Positions 1-12,751 of a stretch of 64,000 nucleotides of DNA are shown here, in pieces (within the stretch, counting starts at the first letter, position 1; every line of letters begins with the position of its first letter). Origin of the DNA: Toxonevra muliebris (Eukaryota > Arthropoda > Insecta > Diptera > Pallopteridae). The position numbers were made by a program, and so were the translations under genes. The notes beneath the pieces are model-generated. The model saw nothing but the letters and a program-made list of their open reading frames with translations, was not told the DNA's origin and did no database searches. The stretch is taken from contig OY829326.1 in the NCBI GenBank assembly GCA_963691655.1, forward strand, positions 92,435,235 to 92,499,234, read 5' to 3'.

Positions 1-95
1 CCTTTCCGGTTTCATAAAACCTTTGCTTTTTGCATCAAAATTTATCAATTCCAATTTTTTTTTAAATCAATCAAAAATTTGAGAACTAGAGGGTT
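1..95 (+). repeat. Fragment of a dispersed repeat also found inside the 22.2-23.6 kb hAT element
   Basis: Bases ~26-95 share a long near-identical run with 23155-23215: ATCAAAATTTATCA, then an AT-rich tract with TAAATCAATCAAAAATTT, then GAACTAGAG. The first ~20 bases (TTTCATAAAA) also match 23070-23090. The window therefore opens inside another, internally deleted copy of that sequence. The remainder of that copy lies left of the window. Confidence 0.6.
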
Positions 96-2240
96 AAAGC
101 TGATTAAGTTTGTGACAGTGTATTTTGTGATATATTTTTTCTCCATTTACTAGATTTACAATTAGTTGAAATGTAAGCTGGCACCTCTCATGCATATTAA
201 ATTGATCATGCTATAATGTTCAACAACGAAATTAAAAGTTGAAATAAATGTGAACAATACTCTGAAATATATCTAATTTGAGAGCTTACAGATTAATTTT
301 AAAATCTACAGTCACTAATTTAGCAATGTTTTTAAATTATTGTATATCATCCTTCGAAATTGGTTATCAAGATGATATTATATACATATAACTACAGATT
401 TGTTTTATAGTTCCCCTGAGTTCGTTTTTTTACAGGATAGAATTTCCTAAGTAACGAAGTCAGATCCTCCTTTTTGTTGAAATACAATTACGTTTTTATG
501 AAAACCCAAAAATATATTTCAATCTATTTTTAAAAATTATTTGAAAAATTTGATAATAATCTGTAATATTTGAGGGAAATCTGTAAAACTGCGTGGTGAC
601 CGAAAAAACTGTAATGTACAGATAAATCTCATAATATGACAGCGCTGGTCCCGGTTAAAAATTTTTCCAATATATAATTTGTTTGCAATTAAATTACATA
701 AAATTAATTATGCCCATGAATTTAAGGAGTTAAAAAAAATTACAAAAACAAAACGCTAAAATATAAAAATATGCATGAGAAATATACTGCCGTATTTAGC
801 ATAAAATACCCATCTGCATTGTTTTTTTAATTTTGAGTTAAGGGCATATCCAGGAATTTATTTACACAATTTAACTTTAAGGATCTAGTCTGGAGTTTCA
901 GTCTAATTTTTAAGATTATTTTAGGAATTTTTTTATTATAACCACATAATGTTTTTAAATGCTATTATTGAAAAAAATTTAGTTTGGAGTTTATTTTACG
1001 ATAATTTTGTAGTGTTTTTAAGTCCTAAAAAATGTATGGGGCTGGTCCGGGTGATTGCGGTACTTGAAGCCATTTGAAACAAAAAATTTAAATAGAATAT
1101 TGCTCTGTAGGTGGGAGATTTAAACATTTTTATTAAGAAATAAGAAAATGTTTTTTGTTGAAAATTGGAGTAAAAAATAGGAAACATTGATTAAAAATAA
1201 ACAATTCTACTACTTGAGAGATCCATTGACGTGTAGAATAAGGGTTTAAAATTTCAGCCCAATCGGCCTCATTGAATTTTTTCAGACCCTTGGGCCGAAC
1301 AAAAAACGTTGTTTCGAGAAAAACGTTTTTCAAGTTTTAACAACAGGCGCTCTTGGCTAGGTGCTATAACTTCGTCAATATTTTGAGTTTTGGTCTGAAA
1401 TATTCTCTCAATATATTGTACTTTCGAAATGCATTGAAATAAATAATCGATTTTTTGAAACTCGAACACCAGATTACATCATTAAATAAACTTTGATAAG
1501 CGGGTAGTGTTGAAAAAAGATATGCATTCAACTAGTTATGCATAAAAAAATATAAAAGATATGTTCGGTTTTAAACAACACAAACTGGAAAGAGTTTCAA
1601 AAGTCAGATGAGTATTGATAATATGTACGTACGGCAGTATACTATTCTAAAATTTCAACAGACTCTAGCCTGATCACCTGAACATATGATAAACAGAGCT
1701 CTACTATATAAAAAATAACAATTTAAAATGATAGACATGAATTGAATGTAGTTTGATGATGTCATTAATAAATAAATTGGTTTGATTTTGACATTGTAAA
1801 GACTTTTAATATATGTGGTTATTTGCTAAATAATACGAATAAATATTTTAATTGCTTGTTTAATTATGAAATAATCTTCTATTTAAATAAAGACCGTTCA
1901 TGAACGATAGAATGGTATGTAAACTTAATGTCACTCTTTGTCTGACTAAATAATTATAATAATTAAAATACGATTGACATATCAATATTTAGTATCGATA
2001 GTACAAATATTAATCACAACAAATTAATATACATACATAACTATATTAAATAAATAACAAACAAATAAAAATAAAAAAAGAACAAAAAAATAGATAAATA
2101 AATAAACAAAGTAACCCAATAATTTCCTGATTACCTTTGATTACAATTCTAATAAATATATATTTTTTTTTACTAATATGTTTTTAATTTACTTTTCTTA
2201 TATAACTTTAATAAATACGCGTACTACGAAAACAACAAAT
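96..2240. other. AT-rich intergenic DNA without a recognisable gene
   Basis: Very AT-rich sequence with many stops in all frames. Open frames near 996-1469 on the minus strand have no recognisable domains and overlap one another. The denser part around 1240-1400 looks like old repeat DNA, but no terminal repeats were found. Confidence 0.5.
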
Positions 2241-3900
2241 TAATAACAGGTACAACGAAAGCGATTAATTTGTTCGATTTTTGTCACTATCGCTGACAAT
2301 CGATTTGTGCTTAATAACTTTATTACGAGCATTTCGGGTGCGTAACTCATAAATGTCATAATGACAAAATGAAATAAAAAACAACAGAAAAATTATGAGA
2401 ACGATGGAATGAAAATGCTACCAAAAAAATGTAACATGTAACTTTAGCTCAACCGGATTTCTCATTAATAGGGGGCATATTTCATACCTTCCTTACAACC
2501 AGGGGCGTTTCAATTATCTGCTATTACTCCCTGGCTGCATCAATGGTGCCAGCACTTAACATTCGCAGAAAATTAAATGCAACTCGTTTGTGTTTAATCC
2601 GAACTGAGTCAAATCGGATGATGCCACACTCTCACACAACTCTAATAATTTTTTGAAAGCGGTATGTTGGTAGTAGTTATGGGGCGAAATATATAATCGT
2701 TTTCGGGCACCAAAGTTTACTGTATTTGTAATTAAATCAGGACCGTTTTACAAAGAAGCCCATATTGCGTGGCGACCACCAATCAAGTATTCCTATTAAC
2801 AGTTTTAAAGAGAAAGAACGGCCCTGATTTTATAATAGCTCTGCAGTTCTGCCCCTGCCTCAATTGTACCAACTTGACTGAAACTCACTCTATGCTTTAC
2901 GCATAGTACATCAAATCAGTGCTGTGCATCGCCGACCGGTGCGAGTGGGAGATTTTTGTTTACCGATAATACTTAAATTAAGTCTTAATGCTAATGCCTC
3001 TTGTCGCACACGTGTCATTTGCTTTTGTGTGCGAAATCGACATTTAATTATTTGGTGCGATTATACAAACAACAACAACAGCAACACAATATCTAATACT
3101 ACGTAGTGAGCGCATGCTCGGGAAAAGGAGGGAAAGGGTGTTTGCTCAACCATTTGCCTGTTTGTGTATTTGCGCCTGTCAGCCTGTCATTTGTGTTAGT
3201 TTAACGCCTCATATTCCCAACAAAAAAAAAAGCACACACACAGCAAAAACTCAGGGAAAAAAGAAAATTTATCTTATCGATAACGTTGGGAATGCGACCC
3301 TTCGCGCCTCGTAACATTCAAAATCATCAAAAATCCAATTGTAATCGCATACTTACATACAAACATACATACCTTGTATGAGTATTTGTGTCTGCATGTG
3401 ATATGTGTGTGTGTGTTGGTCTATTATCATGTGAGGGTTGCTAACGCTATCGCTCGGTTTGCTCTCTTGCTGTGCTTCCTGGTGCGATGCGGCTCACATT
3501 AAGATGCACTATGACAATTTGACACTAAATTGCAACCGCGATGACAGTTGACAGCTACACCGACCACAAATACTTCAATACAAATATATGTACATATATA
3601 TGAACCAACGGGTATCTACACACATGCATAAATATCTGGATGTTGATATTTATCTTCTCATTGGAATTTGAAACCTTTTTGGTGTTGGCATTGTTGAAGT
3701 GGGTTTAATTAGATTTGGCTCATCGATCTCATTACCTACTCAACTCCGAAATATGGTTGTCAATTGAAGAATCTCTGAGAATCATCACTCTGAACCTACA
3801 TACATGAATATGAACATTTAATAAACATTTAATTAGATTTTGAAATTTGCATTGCTTCTAAGTATTGCTTTCTAACTGCTTCAGAATCTTATTAATATTG
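2241..3900. other. Less AT-rich intergenic stretch, no gene seen
   Basis: More complex sequence than its neighbours, with CAACAA and CACACA runs near 3060-3250 and TGTG/TATA runs near 3340-3420 and 3590. Two short open frames (2924-3106 and 3114-3314) lack recognisable domains. A weak foldback pairs AAATCAGGACCGTT near 2735 with its near-complement near 2820. I see no transposon hallmarks, so regulatory DNA is possible but unproven. Confidence 0.35.
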
Positions 3901-3985
3901 TGGTCGCCGTAGCGTAGCGGATAATGAGCTGGACTGCTTCACATGGCATGAATAGATATGAGAAGCTCGATCTAGGCTCTTCATA
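3901..3985 (+). repeat. Possible tRNA-derived SINE remnant (copy 1)
   Basis: Contains TAGCGTAGCGG, resembling a Pol III A box, and about 55 bases later AGCTCGATCT, resembling a degenerate B box. A ~45-base part (CATGGCATGAATAGATATGA and onward) recurs in diverged form at about 8990-9045. The two copies support a dispersed repeat. The tRNA origin is only suggestive. Confidence 0.3.
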
Positions 3986-4555
3986 GGCTATCGTGAAGAA
4001 GAATTGTTAAAGAGTTTATTTTTGATGGTACATCGACCTATAAGATATATTGTATTAACTCATCTCTGTCTAGTCTAATGCTTAGTCTCTTCTTCCTCAA
4101 GAATTTGAGGAAGATTTATTATTTGCCATCTCAAATTGGAATAATTGGGAAAGTCCGCTGAGGGAAAATACATTGTTTCTACGATACCACGTCAGTTGAA
4201 GTCAACTGGAGTCACTTGAAGCCACTTGAAGTTACTTGGAGTCATTTGAAAGCCGAGAGTCAATTGAAATTTGAAGGCACTTGGAGTCACTTAATTTCAA
4301 ATTCTACACGAAGCTTGAAATAATAGAGTGAAAAAAATTATATCCGCCACTGCCTTTAATGCATTTCAAACGGTAAAATCTTTTGGGCCTTGCGCATTTT
4401 ATAATTGAGTATTTCGCGAAAAGGTGGACATCAGTCGGGAATTAAAACAAAAAAAATATCGCTTTCGGATAACGATTTCGAAAAATTTCAAAAACAATAT
4501 ATAAGTACAAATATTTTCTAGCTTTTTTCTTTGGTTACGTTCTTATCATATTCTG

Positions 4556-4608
4556 CATATCACTCATTTACTAAAAGACTGTCATAACTCAAAAAACGCG
4601 ATTTTACA
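4556..4608 (+). repeat. Dispersed repeat, inverted partner at 41035-41087
   Basis: ATCACTCATTTACTAAAAGA followed by CTGTCATAA and a TTTTTT-ACG-CGATTTT-like tail matches the reverse complement of 41035-41087 over about 50 bases with only a few differences. It is part of an unidentified repeat family with one copy downstream of unc-4 and one in intron 1. Confidence 0.6.
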
Positions 4609-4774
4609 GAAAACGCAAACATGCAAATTAAGGTTTCTCTTGTATGAGAGTTATGCATGGTTATTGCCCGATGTTAAAATTTTAACACAACAGTTATTTT
4701 GGACTTTATTTACCGAATTTGGTTTAATTTGCTTCAGAATTTTTTCCGATAAAATTTTTTTAAAATGTCACAAG

Positions 4775-5527
4775 TAGGGGAGTGTCGTCATGACGAAAGC
4801 AAACTTTTCATGTCATCTCGAATTCAGAGCGAGAAGTGTATATAAGTGTTACGTGACCGCGTGTTAAAAGAAGAGTAAAAAACTTTTTAACTGTGCCAGA
4901 AAAAGTGAAAAGTACAATAAGTTAACTTAAATTGTCCGATAAGGTTTAAGAAGTGGAAATATGTAGCATTTCATGGTGTTTGCATCACGCGAATAGGCTG
5001 GAAATGATACGACACTATACGACGTGTGTTGTCAGGGTCGGGACAGTGCTTGTAATCAGGGTCGGGGCAGTGCTTGTAATCAGGGTCGGAAAACCGAAAA
5101 CTTTGTTGTAATGATGCGTTTTGACTCTGGAAATACATTTTTTTCACCCGTTCATGTTTTTCGTGTCATTTTATAGTATCAAATCGTGTGTGTATAAAAA
5201 AAATAAAATTTTCCTTAAAATTTACTTTGATTTCAGGTCTCTTTTCCCGGTTTTCAAGTATGATTGTTCCTTTTTTATTTTCATGTTATTTTCAATTATA
5301 TTCCTTCATTTCTTATTGATTTTCTACACTGCTCCGACCCTGACTACAATTTTTGGTTTTTGTTTTTTTTTTGTAAATGTCCATAACTTCTTAACTATTA
5401 ATCCAATTCTAACATTGCAATTTGTGAGATCTTTCCAACGATATGCAACATTAATAAAAATTCGGCATTCCGTTGGAAGTTAGGAGCAAAAGTCAAAACA
5501 TGCTCCAACCCTGACGACACTCCCCTA
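4775..5527. mobile_element. 753-bp element with perfect 16-bp terminal inverted repeats
   Basis: The left end reads TAGGGGAGTGTCGTCA and the right end is its exact reverse complement (5512-5527). Inside lie a short tandem duplication (5029-5091) and a CCGACCCTG near 5335 complementary to its CAGGGTCGG units. If the outer TA is read as target site, the termini are GGGGAGTGTCGTCA with a TA duplication, which would fit the Tc1/mariner superfamily. No transposase is recognisable. The 120-codon open frame at 5121-5483 has no known motif, so the element is probably non-autonomous. Confidence 0.7.
5029..5091 (+). repeat. Short tandem repeat, unit ~25 bp, about 2.5 copies
   Basis: CAGGGTCGGG followed by CAGTGCTTGTAAT is repeated with one or two changes, and a third partial unit ends at GGGTCGGA. 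It lies inside the 4775-5527 TIR element. Confidence 0.75.
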
Positions 5528-8072
5528 TATCGTTGGCGATTCACTATGTTCATTTTTTTAATTTCTGAGATGAAGTTAGTTTATGCAGTGCATGGTGAGC
5601 TTTGGACTTAGTGATGCCTGCTTGAATGACGACGATATGATCATTCTCTAATATTCACATTTTTTATAAAAGTTATTCTAAATTATAATGGAATAGGATA
5701 AACTTTCTTCAGAACTTATTCCTAGTTATTAGAATAGGTTGGTTAAAATTCTTCAATTAAAATTGTGCATACAGAAAGACGGACATCGACTACATGCCTA
5801 TACCCATGACGACGTGGGCGTTACAAACAACTGTTACTTGAACAAAAACAATATACCCATCACACAGAGTGTTAAGCGTATAAAAATCAGTGCTACAAAA
5901 TGTTATAATGCACATAATTTTTCTGTCTTGTACCAAGCAATTTTTTTTTAACAAAATTTGTTTGTTTTTGGGTTGGTACAAATTGCGGATGGTTTGGTTA
6001 AAAATTGATTTGTTTCAAGACCGGTTCGCATTCCTGGTTCTGTGTAAGTATCAATCTAAAAGCAGAAGGAGTATTCAATGTTTTGATCGCTTATTATCTC
6101 TTGGCTCTATCTATTAGCATGAAAGTTACTCTTATTATTTTCAGTCTAAGATTAATTTTTAGATTATAATTTTTGGTAGGGAATTTTTTCTGAATAAAAG
6201 TTCCATTTTGCGTCCGGTGAGGGCAGAACGACTGGAAACTGTTCATTTTTCATTTCTTATTTTGACTTATCTTCACCAGATTTATTTTTAATACTTAATC
6301 CATTTAGGTTTCAAAAAAAGGTTTTAAATAAAAAAATTTCAAAACTGGTATTTTGGTATTGGTTTAGCTGGCGTCGTAATCCACTGTATTGACGTTGGAG
6401 TCATAACCGAAATTATGTTTGTTATTGTTTTGAAATTGTATAGAGCATAGGGGAATTGGTCCATAGTTGGAACTGTTTTATTGCTAGGAATCAGCTTTTT
6501 TCACTTTTTTGCAGTGATCGCACTAAAATTTTGAATTTGACAGCTATTTTTTCTTAACTTAGCATGAGATTAGGCTTTTGAAACAACCGGCAACACAGTA
6601 AAAGAAGTCGAATCGTGTTCGGATACCCGTGAAAAGTGCTATACTTACATTACCACAAAATATTTGTATGTCATTAGGAATCAAAATTGGATATGTCATT
6701 CAATCCGACCTGTATTAAACCTGAGAAAATGAAAGATATTGAGAACCTTCTGAAGTAAATTACAAAAATTGTCAGTCTTTGGGAAATGGGCATAAAATTA
6801 ATCAAATATGTTTTGCCAAGATTTTGATCATTAATTAATTACCAAATGGATTTCAAATTCGATTTGAAAAATCAAAAAGTTTTTGATCGGTATTTCTTAG
6901 TACAGAATGTTCACTAATTACGATTTTTCATGAGTTTAAATTGCATAATTCAAAAGTTGATTTGTTTTTGATCTGTTTATTTATTATTTAATTTGAAAAG
7001 AAATTAATTAAATTATTCAAAAGCGTATACATTTAGTATATAATTCATTCCATATTATAATATTATTATTATAAACGAACGAATTAAGTATCATAAATCC
7101 CATACAAAATGCTATTGTTTGGTTCATTCTGTTCAAAAAATATTAATACCCTGAACAAGTTTATCGCTATTCTGCTTTTCTCACATAGATATCCAAATCA
7201 TAAAGTATTGTCCTCTTCTCATCACCTTCACCCCAACCCGACGAGTATGTACCCAATATCTATAATGGTTTATTGATATGTAAATTTTTTGCTGATTTTG
7301 TGCTTTTAGAAGTCAATTTGACTTTTTGATTATTATTTCTCTCAAAGGTGTTATTTTCTGCTTGAATATCTATTTTATTGGATCCCATCTACACTTGTAA
7401 AGGCGTAAAGAATCTACAAAAATAAACACCGAAAGTAAAAAACAAACCACTCAAATACTCGAGAGAAATTTTGCATAAAATACGCACGAAAGGGTTTAAA
7501 CTTTTTATTTACTTCACAAAAATTGCATTTTTATCGCAATTTTTTGTTTCTTTTTCTATTTTATTATTTTTGTTTTTTGCTCGTGTCAAGGGTTGCGAAA
7601 TTATATTTATATTTGTTGAGTGTATGTTTTTTTTGTTTGTTTCATATTATTTTCTGTGTTTTTTGTTTTGTTATTTTCCACTTTATGCTGACATTTGCGT
7701 TATGATTTTGTTTATTTCACACGTATTTACTTAAATGGAAGCTCTTTGATTTTACGATTGTAAATTTGGTGTTTTCCTTTTTAGTGTTGCAAATAAATGA
7801 TTGAAAATTACAGAATCATTCAAATTCAGAATTATTTTATTCGTTGATTTCGAAAAAATGTATGTAGCTGGAAATATAGTTAAAAATAATTGGCGAGTTG
7901 TTAAATTCAGAATTCATTTTATTTAACCATTTCAAAGGTCTTGAGAAATTATCTGCGCTGAACCACAATTTTATTCGGGAAAAATTAAATTTTGGTGATA
8001 AATTTACTTCCTGGCAGTCATTTGAAATTATGGGTTACAGGGATATACATAGAGGTTTTATCTCCTATATTA
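5528..8072. other. AT-rich intergenic DNA, no gene seen
   Basis: Contains only short open frames without domains; the T-rich 7471-7734 frame is low complexity. No terminal repeats, RNA gene or conserved protein similarity was noticed. Confidence 0.5.
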
Positions 8073-8128
8073 TTAACCTGGCTCAGCGACAAGGTGCCAT
8101 ATGGCACCGCTAGGCATTACTGGGTTAA
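8073..8128. repeat. TTAA-bounded palindromic segment (possible piggyBac-type remnant)
   Basis: A 16-bp perfect palindrome (GGTGCCAT and its complement, 8093-8108) sits between two TTAA sites at 8073-8076 and 8125-8128. The flanks just inside are also partly complementary (AACC and GGTT). PiggyBac elements insert at TTAA, and the right-hand end read outwards (TTAACCCAGTAATGCC) resembles the C-rich start of such ends. No transposase is present, so this may be a solo or collapsed end. Confidence 0.35.
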
Positions 8129-11100
8129 GCTAACAACGAGATAAAAGTGAACGATGATAACGAGGATAAACAAAATTATAAAAAAACAAATTAATTAAAA
8201 AAAAATATTTTTTAAGTTAAAAAATAAAAGAAATAGAAAATTTTTTTTTGTAAATATGGATGTTTTGATGAAAAAAAATAAATGCATTTTTAATTTGTTT
8301 TTTTTTTCAATTTTAAAAATGTTGATGCCAATAAAAAAAATTGTGACGTAGCAGAGCAAAACGGACCACGAATTCGGACTCAGCGACCTCCCATTACCCT
8401 AAGTATACTTGGCCTGTCTCTGCTCATTTTTGGCTGTTGAACAGTGTAATCAATTGAAAAAATATTTGGGATTTTTAGTCATTTTTTTAAGTTGGGTCCA
8501 TCATCAGTAAAGCCAAGTCAATGAGTTATCGAAATTATGTCTGTCACGATAAAAAAATGCATTAGAATCAACATTAAATAATAAATAAATTAAACAGTTA
8601 AAATTGATTATTCTGTATTCATTGTCGGTCATTTTTTTTTTTTTTTTTTTTAGATTAAGATTAAGACATCCACTTTTGTCCCTAGTCTGATAGGGTTCAT
8701 CAAATGCACCATCGTATTTAATTTATTGTTTTTAAACACCAGTTTCATAAAAACTATTCATAAATATTTTCTTCGAATGAAAGTGTAGTTTTTACCGGAA
8801 TCACCAAAGCGAGCCAAATCTTCAAAATCGACGATATCGTTTCACAGAATCGTCCATAACTCAGTCATTATACTATCGATATGCATGTGTAAAATTATGT
8901 TATACAAAGATCACTAATTTAAATTTAAATTAAAGACGGACTTGATATTTCTAGTGTTAAGGAGTTACGTCTCACTAGCTTGGACCAAAAAATCGATTGG
9001 AAGGTCTCATAACATGAATGGATGCGACAAGCTTGATCTGAACCCTCCACGGGCTGTTGCGCCTTTGAAAAAAAATTCTCTGATTTTTGAAACGAAATTC
9101 ACGATTTTTTCTGTCTCGAGAACAGTTAAAGGCTTTTAATTTTGTAACATCATGCAATATTTTCACTTCAAAAAAAAAACAAATGAAATGAAATGAATAG
9201 CTATTGTATTGAACATTTTTTTAGAACTAAAAAATTGATCGGGATGGACCATTTAGGTCCAATAAATTCTATTGGGGAAACATTTTTTTCGAGCTGTTAA
9301 ATAGTAAGTTCTCTAACAAAAATTGCCGTTCGTTTCAAATTCTTTAATTTCATTAGTGCTTATTTATCCTTAAAAATTTTCTACTATCCTTAAATCTAAT
9401 AAATACATTTTGTTTGGTGTGTATTGCCATATATGTATGTTTTAGATATGCATTTAAAGATTTATGCAGCTCACACTCCCAACAAATAGTTTGATCCATA
9501 TTAATTTGTTATGAAATTTTGAAGAATTACGTGCAATTCGCTTTGCAAGTCGATGATAAAATAAATTCATACATATGAATGTATTTAAGGGCATTTATGT
9601 GTTTCTATGAAATACAACGAATGGAATGGAGTGGAATATAATAACGTGTCCATTTTGCATGAAGCAGCAATTTGATAACGAGCGAACATATTAATATCAT
9701 TGCGCCATTATTTTTGCCCAAATGATGTCCATTCTGCAACACTAGCATTCAGAATGTACAATACTCAAAACTGCCAAAAAAAAAATACGAACATCCAGAA
9801 TGGCTTATCGTCTGTCATTTATGACCGACATGGACATATGTACATGCTACAATGCACAAAAATGTATGAATGTCCATATTTATGTACATGAATGCTAGCT
9901 TCTCCTGCAATTGTGAATGATGGTCAATAAATTTTCGTTTTTACAAGATTTTTATACCACATACATATGCACATACATACATATATCGTACGTGTACTCA
10001 TACAGTTATACCTACAAATTCATATGTTATCGAATAGCAGTACATTGCATGGAACTGTGTATGTATAAATATGGGAGTGTGCATATGTCTGTTCTTACAT
10101 TACGAGTATTTTTGTTAAATAAATCAAATAGAAATTATAGAATTTCATAATTTTTGTTTAAATGATAATTTATATTCTCGTCTTTTTTCGTTAAATGTAT
10201 GTGGATGTAATTGTACGCTTTTCAGCTTAAGTTCATCATCTTCTATTTATTTAATTTCAAGTGATTTTGTTGCATATACTATGTACAGATGTATATACAT
10301 ATTTATAATGTGATCCCGTCATAAATTTTCGTTCCAATTATCTCATTTGTCGTTGATTAAAATAATCTTTTCTTCTTAATTTATTTCATAAAATTGATCT
10401 CTTCATGGATCAAATCAATAAGGTACACAAGTATCTATCTATCTTTGTATGTACAACTACAAATAAGCATGTTATTTGTCTCTTGGGAAATGCGCGCAAC
10501 CAACAGGCAGACAGAAATTCAAACGGCCATAATACTACAGTGAAACAACAAACAAAGACTTTATTCATAGTATTATATAGAATTATTCAATTCTTATCGT
10601 CAGAATGCAAACAAACCATAAAGAATATTCATTCGTATTTTGTAATTCATTTGAAGTTTTTGTTTTGGAGCATGATTTTTAATAATTTGTCCAGAACTAA
10701 TTGGATTTATTGGAATAAAATTTATTATGATATGCTTATGCAAATTAAATTGATACATATTTATTCATATTATGAATTTTAGATTTTTACATCTACAAAA
10801 TATTCGATGTATTGTTAAAAACTATTGAAAGGTTTCAGGAACCAAACTTAATAGAAGCGTTTTATTAGCATACTTGAATTTGACTAAAATTTCTTAAATA
10901 GTGGTGCAAAACTATGGGCATAAAACAACGATTGGAATGTTTAATTAGTAGGTATGAGGAAAGGAAGTCCTGAAAATGTGAAAACTTATGAAAAAAAATT
11001 ATTAATATCTTTCGATTTTAGGCCTGGTTGAATTGAAAATTTTTAAAAGTTGAGATCACCTTTAAGATTTTTTTTTAAGATCCACTGAAATATTTTGGGG

Positions 11101-11458
11101 AAAAAATATTTTCGCCATCTTACAATAAATCAGGTTAAATAACATTTTCCGCCAAAAACAAATTTTTTAAAAATAACAAGGTTCTGAAAGTGGATTCTGA
11201 TAGAACTTAGAAAAAAAAAGTTTACGTCTAATTTTTTTTTTACGCGGGCTTAAATTTTGACCACTTCTAACAGATTAAGTATAAGAAACTATGAGTCAAC
11301 TTGTTAGTTTTGCATCACAGCTTGTTTGTATATAAGCTACATTATTATAATTATTATTATTATTATGAATATATGAAAACTAATATTACATTAACTTTTA
11401 ACACTAGCTAACTCTAAAACATTGGTTGTGTGTTAAATTACAGTAAATTTATGATTTG
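8129..11458. other. AT-rich intergenic DNA with microsatellite-like runs
   Basis: Apart from the SINE-like piece at 8985-9050, I see only low-complexity DNA, including a long T run at 8631-8652 and CATACATA/TATGTA runs around 9830-10110. Open frames of 60-125 codons (the longest at 10405-10782) show no recognisable domain and have biased AT-rich composition. Confidence 0.5.
8985..9050 (+). repeat. Diverged copy of the 3.9-kb SINE-like repeat
   Basis: The segment around ACATGAATGGATGCGACAAG and CTTGATCT aligns with 3935-3978 at moderate identity in the same orientation. The A-box-like head seen in the first copy is not recognisable here, so this would be a 5'-decayed copy. Confidence 0.3.
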
Positions 11459-11459
11459 A

Positions 11460-12189
11460 ACGCAACAAGAACTTGCAGAATCTTTAGGAGTTGATCAATC
11501 AGCCAGTTCTAAACGATTTAAAGTATTGGGAATGATTCAAAAGCAAGGAAATTGGGTGCAGTACGAATTGAAGCCGAGAGACGTCGAACGACGATTTTTC
11601 ACATGTGAACTGCTGATTGAACGACAGAAAAGAAAGGGTTTTCTGCATCGTATTGTGACTGGCGATGAAAAGTGGATACGTTACGATAACCCAAAGCGTA
11701 AAAAATCATGGGGACCACCCGGACATGCATCAATGGCAAAGCCGAAGATCCATGGATCCAAGCTCATGCTGTGTATTTGGTGGGATATGAAAGGTGTCGT
11801 GTATTATGAGCTGTTGAAACCGAATGAAACGATCACTGGCGACCGCTACCGACTACAATTGAGGCGTTTGAGCCGAGCATTAAAGGATAAGAGGCCAGAA
11901 TATGAGAATAGACACGACAAAGTTATTATTCTTCTTGGAAACGCTGAAATGGGAAGTGCTACCCCTCCCGCCGTATTCTCCAGACATTGCTCCTTCTGAT
12001 TACCACTTGCTCCGATCGATGACACATGGCCTGTCTGAACAGCACTTCCGTTCTTTCGAAGAACTCAAAAAATGGGTCGATTCGTGGATAGCCTCAAAAA
12101 ATGAGGAGTTCTTTCGACGCGGAATCCGTATGCTACCAGAAAGATGGGAATAGGTTGTGGCTAACGATGGACAATACTTTAAAGAATAA
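11460..12189 (+). pseudogene. Mariner (DD34D-type) transposase pseudogene, family A
   Basis: The product would be a mariner transposase, which cuts and pastes DNA at TA sites. Visible in order: part of the helix-turn-helix (TQQELAESLGVDQSAS), the first catalytic motif TGDEKWIRYDNPKRKKSWG, HGSKLMLCIWWD, YYELLKPNETITGDRYRLQL, and in a second frame from about 11902 YSPDIAPSDYHLLRSM and FFRRGIRMLPERWE. Breaks: the N-terminal ~60 residues are missing; a deletion with frameshift near 11930 removes the segment carrying the second catalytic Asp; and a TAG at 12151-12153 precedes the normal end VVANDGQYFKE. Terminal inverted repeats could not be defined. It cannot encode active enzyme. Confidence 0.9.
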
Positions 12190-12751
12190 ATTTGTAATCC
12201 CTTTTTCACAATAAATGTCCAAATTACGAAAAAAATACGAGTTTATACATTCATACTTCCAATATAAAAAAAAAAAATTTTTTGTACCATTATGAGGGTT
12301 GACAGGGGGTTAATATGTTCAAGAAATATGTTGCCCATCAAATTTTACTATAGTTCACTGAACAACAAAAATCTGGAAACTTGGTTTTAGTAGACATAAC
12401 CCAAAAGTCCAAAAATTTTCAAATTTTTATCCTTTAAGTATAAGCAGTAAACAAGTGTGTCTTTAAAAGTATTTTCTAAACTAAAAAAACTAATTTTACA
12501 TTGCAAAATAAACATTAATTAATTAAATTAATCAATGGTTATTTAAAATATAAGAGAAAATACTAAATGTTGAAAGCCAGGTAGCTTGCAAAACTCTTTT
12601 AGGATTTTGTTACTCTAGACTAGTACTATCGACCTTTTTTGACCGATTCTCCGTTAGAAAAATGTGTTCCAAAGTGTAATAAAAATATATATAAAACAAA
12701 AGTTTTTTATGTAGATAGAGCCTTTTTCTGTCGATAGAAATACATTTCGTG
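12190..12751. other. AT-rich spacer between two mariner remnants
   Basis: No gene or terminal repeat was identified. It may include the 3' end of the family-A mariner, whose boundary I could not place. Confidence 0.4.

Noticed and set aside
3901..3985. Functional tRNA gene
   Set aside because: Only an A-box-like word is present; the B box is degenerate and no cloverleaf can be formed.
5121..5483. 120-codon plus-strand open frame inside the 4775-5527 element
   Set aside because: Phe/Leu-rich translation of T-rich DNA without any transposase motif.
10405..10782. 125-codon plus-strand open frame
   Set aside because: AT-rich, no recognisable domain, no repeat copy, and composition like the surrounding non-coding DNA.
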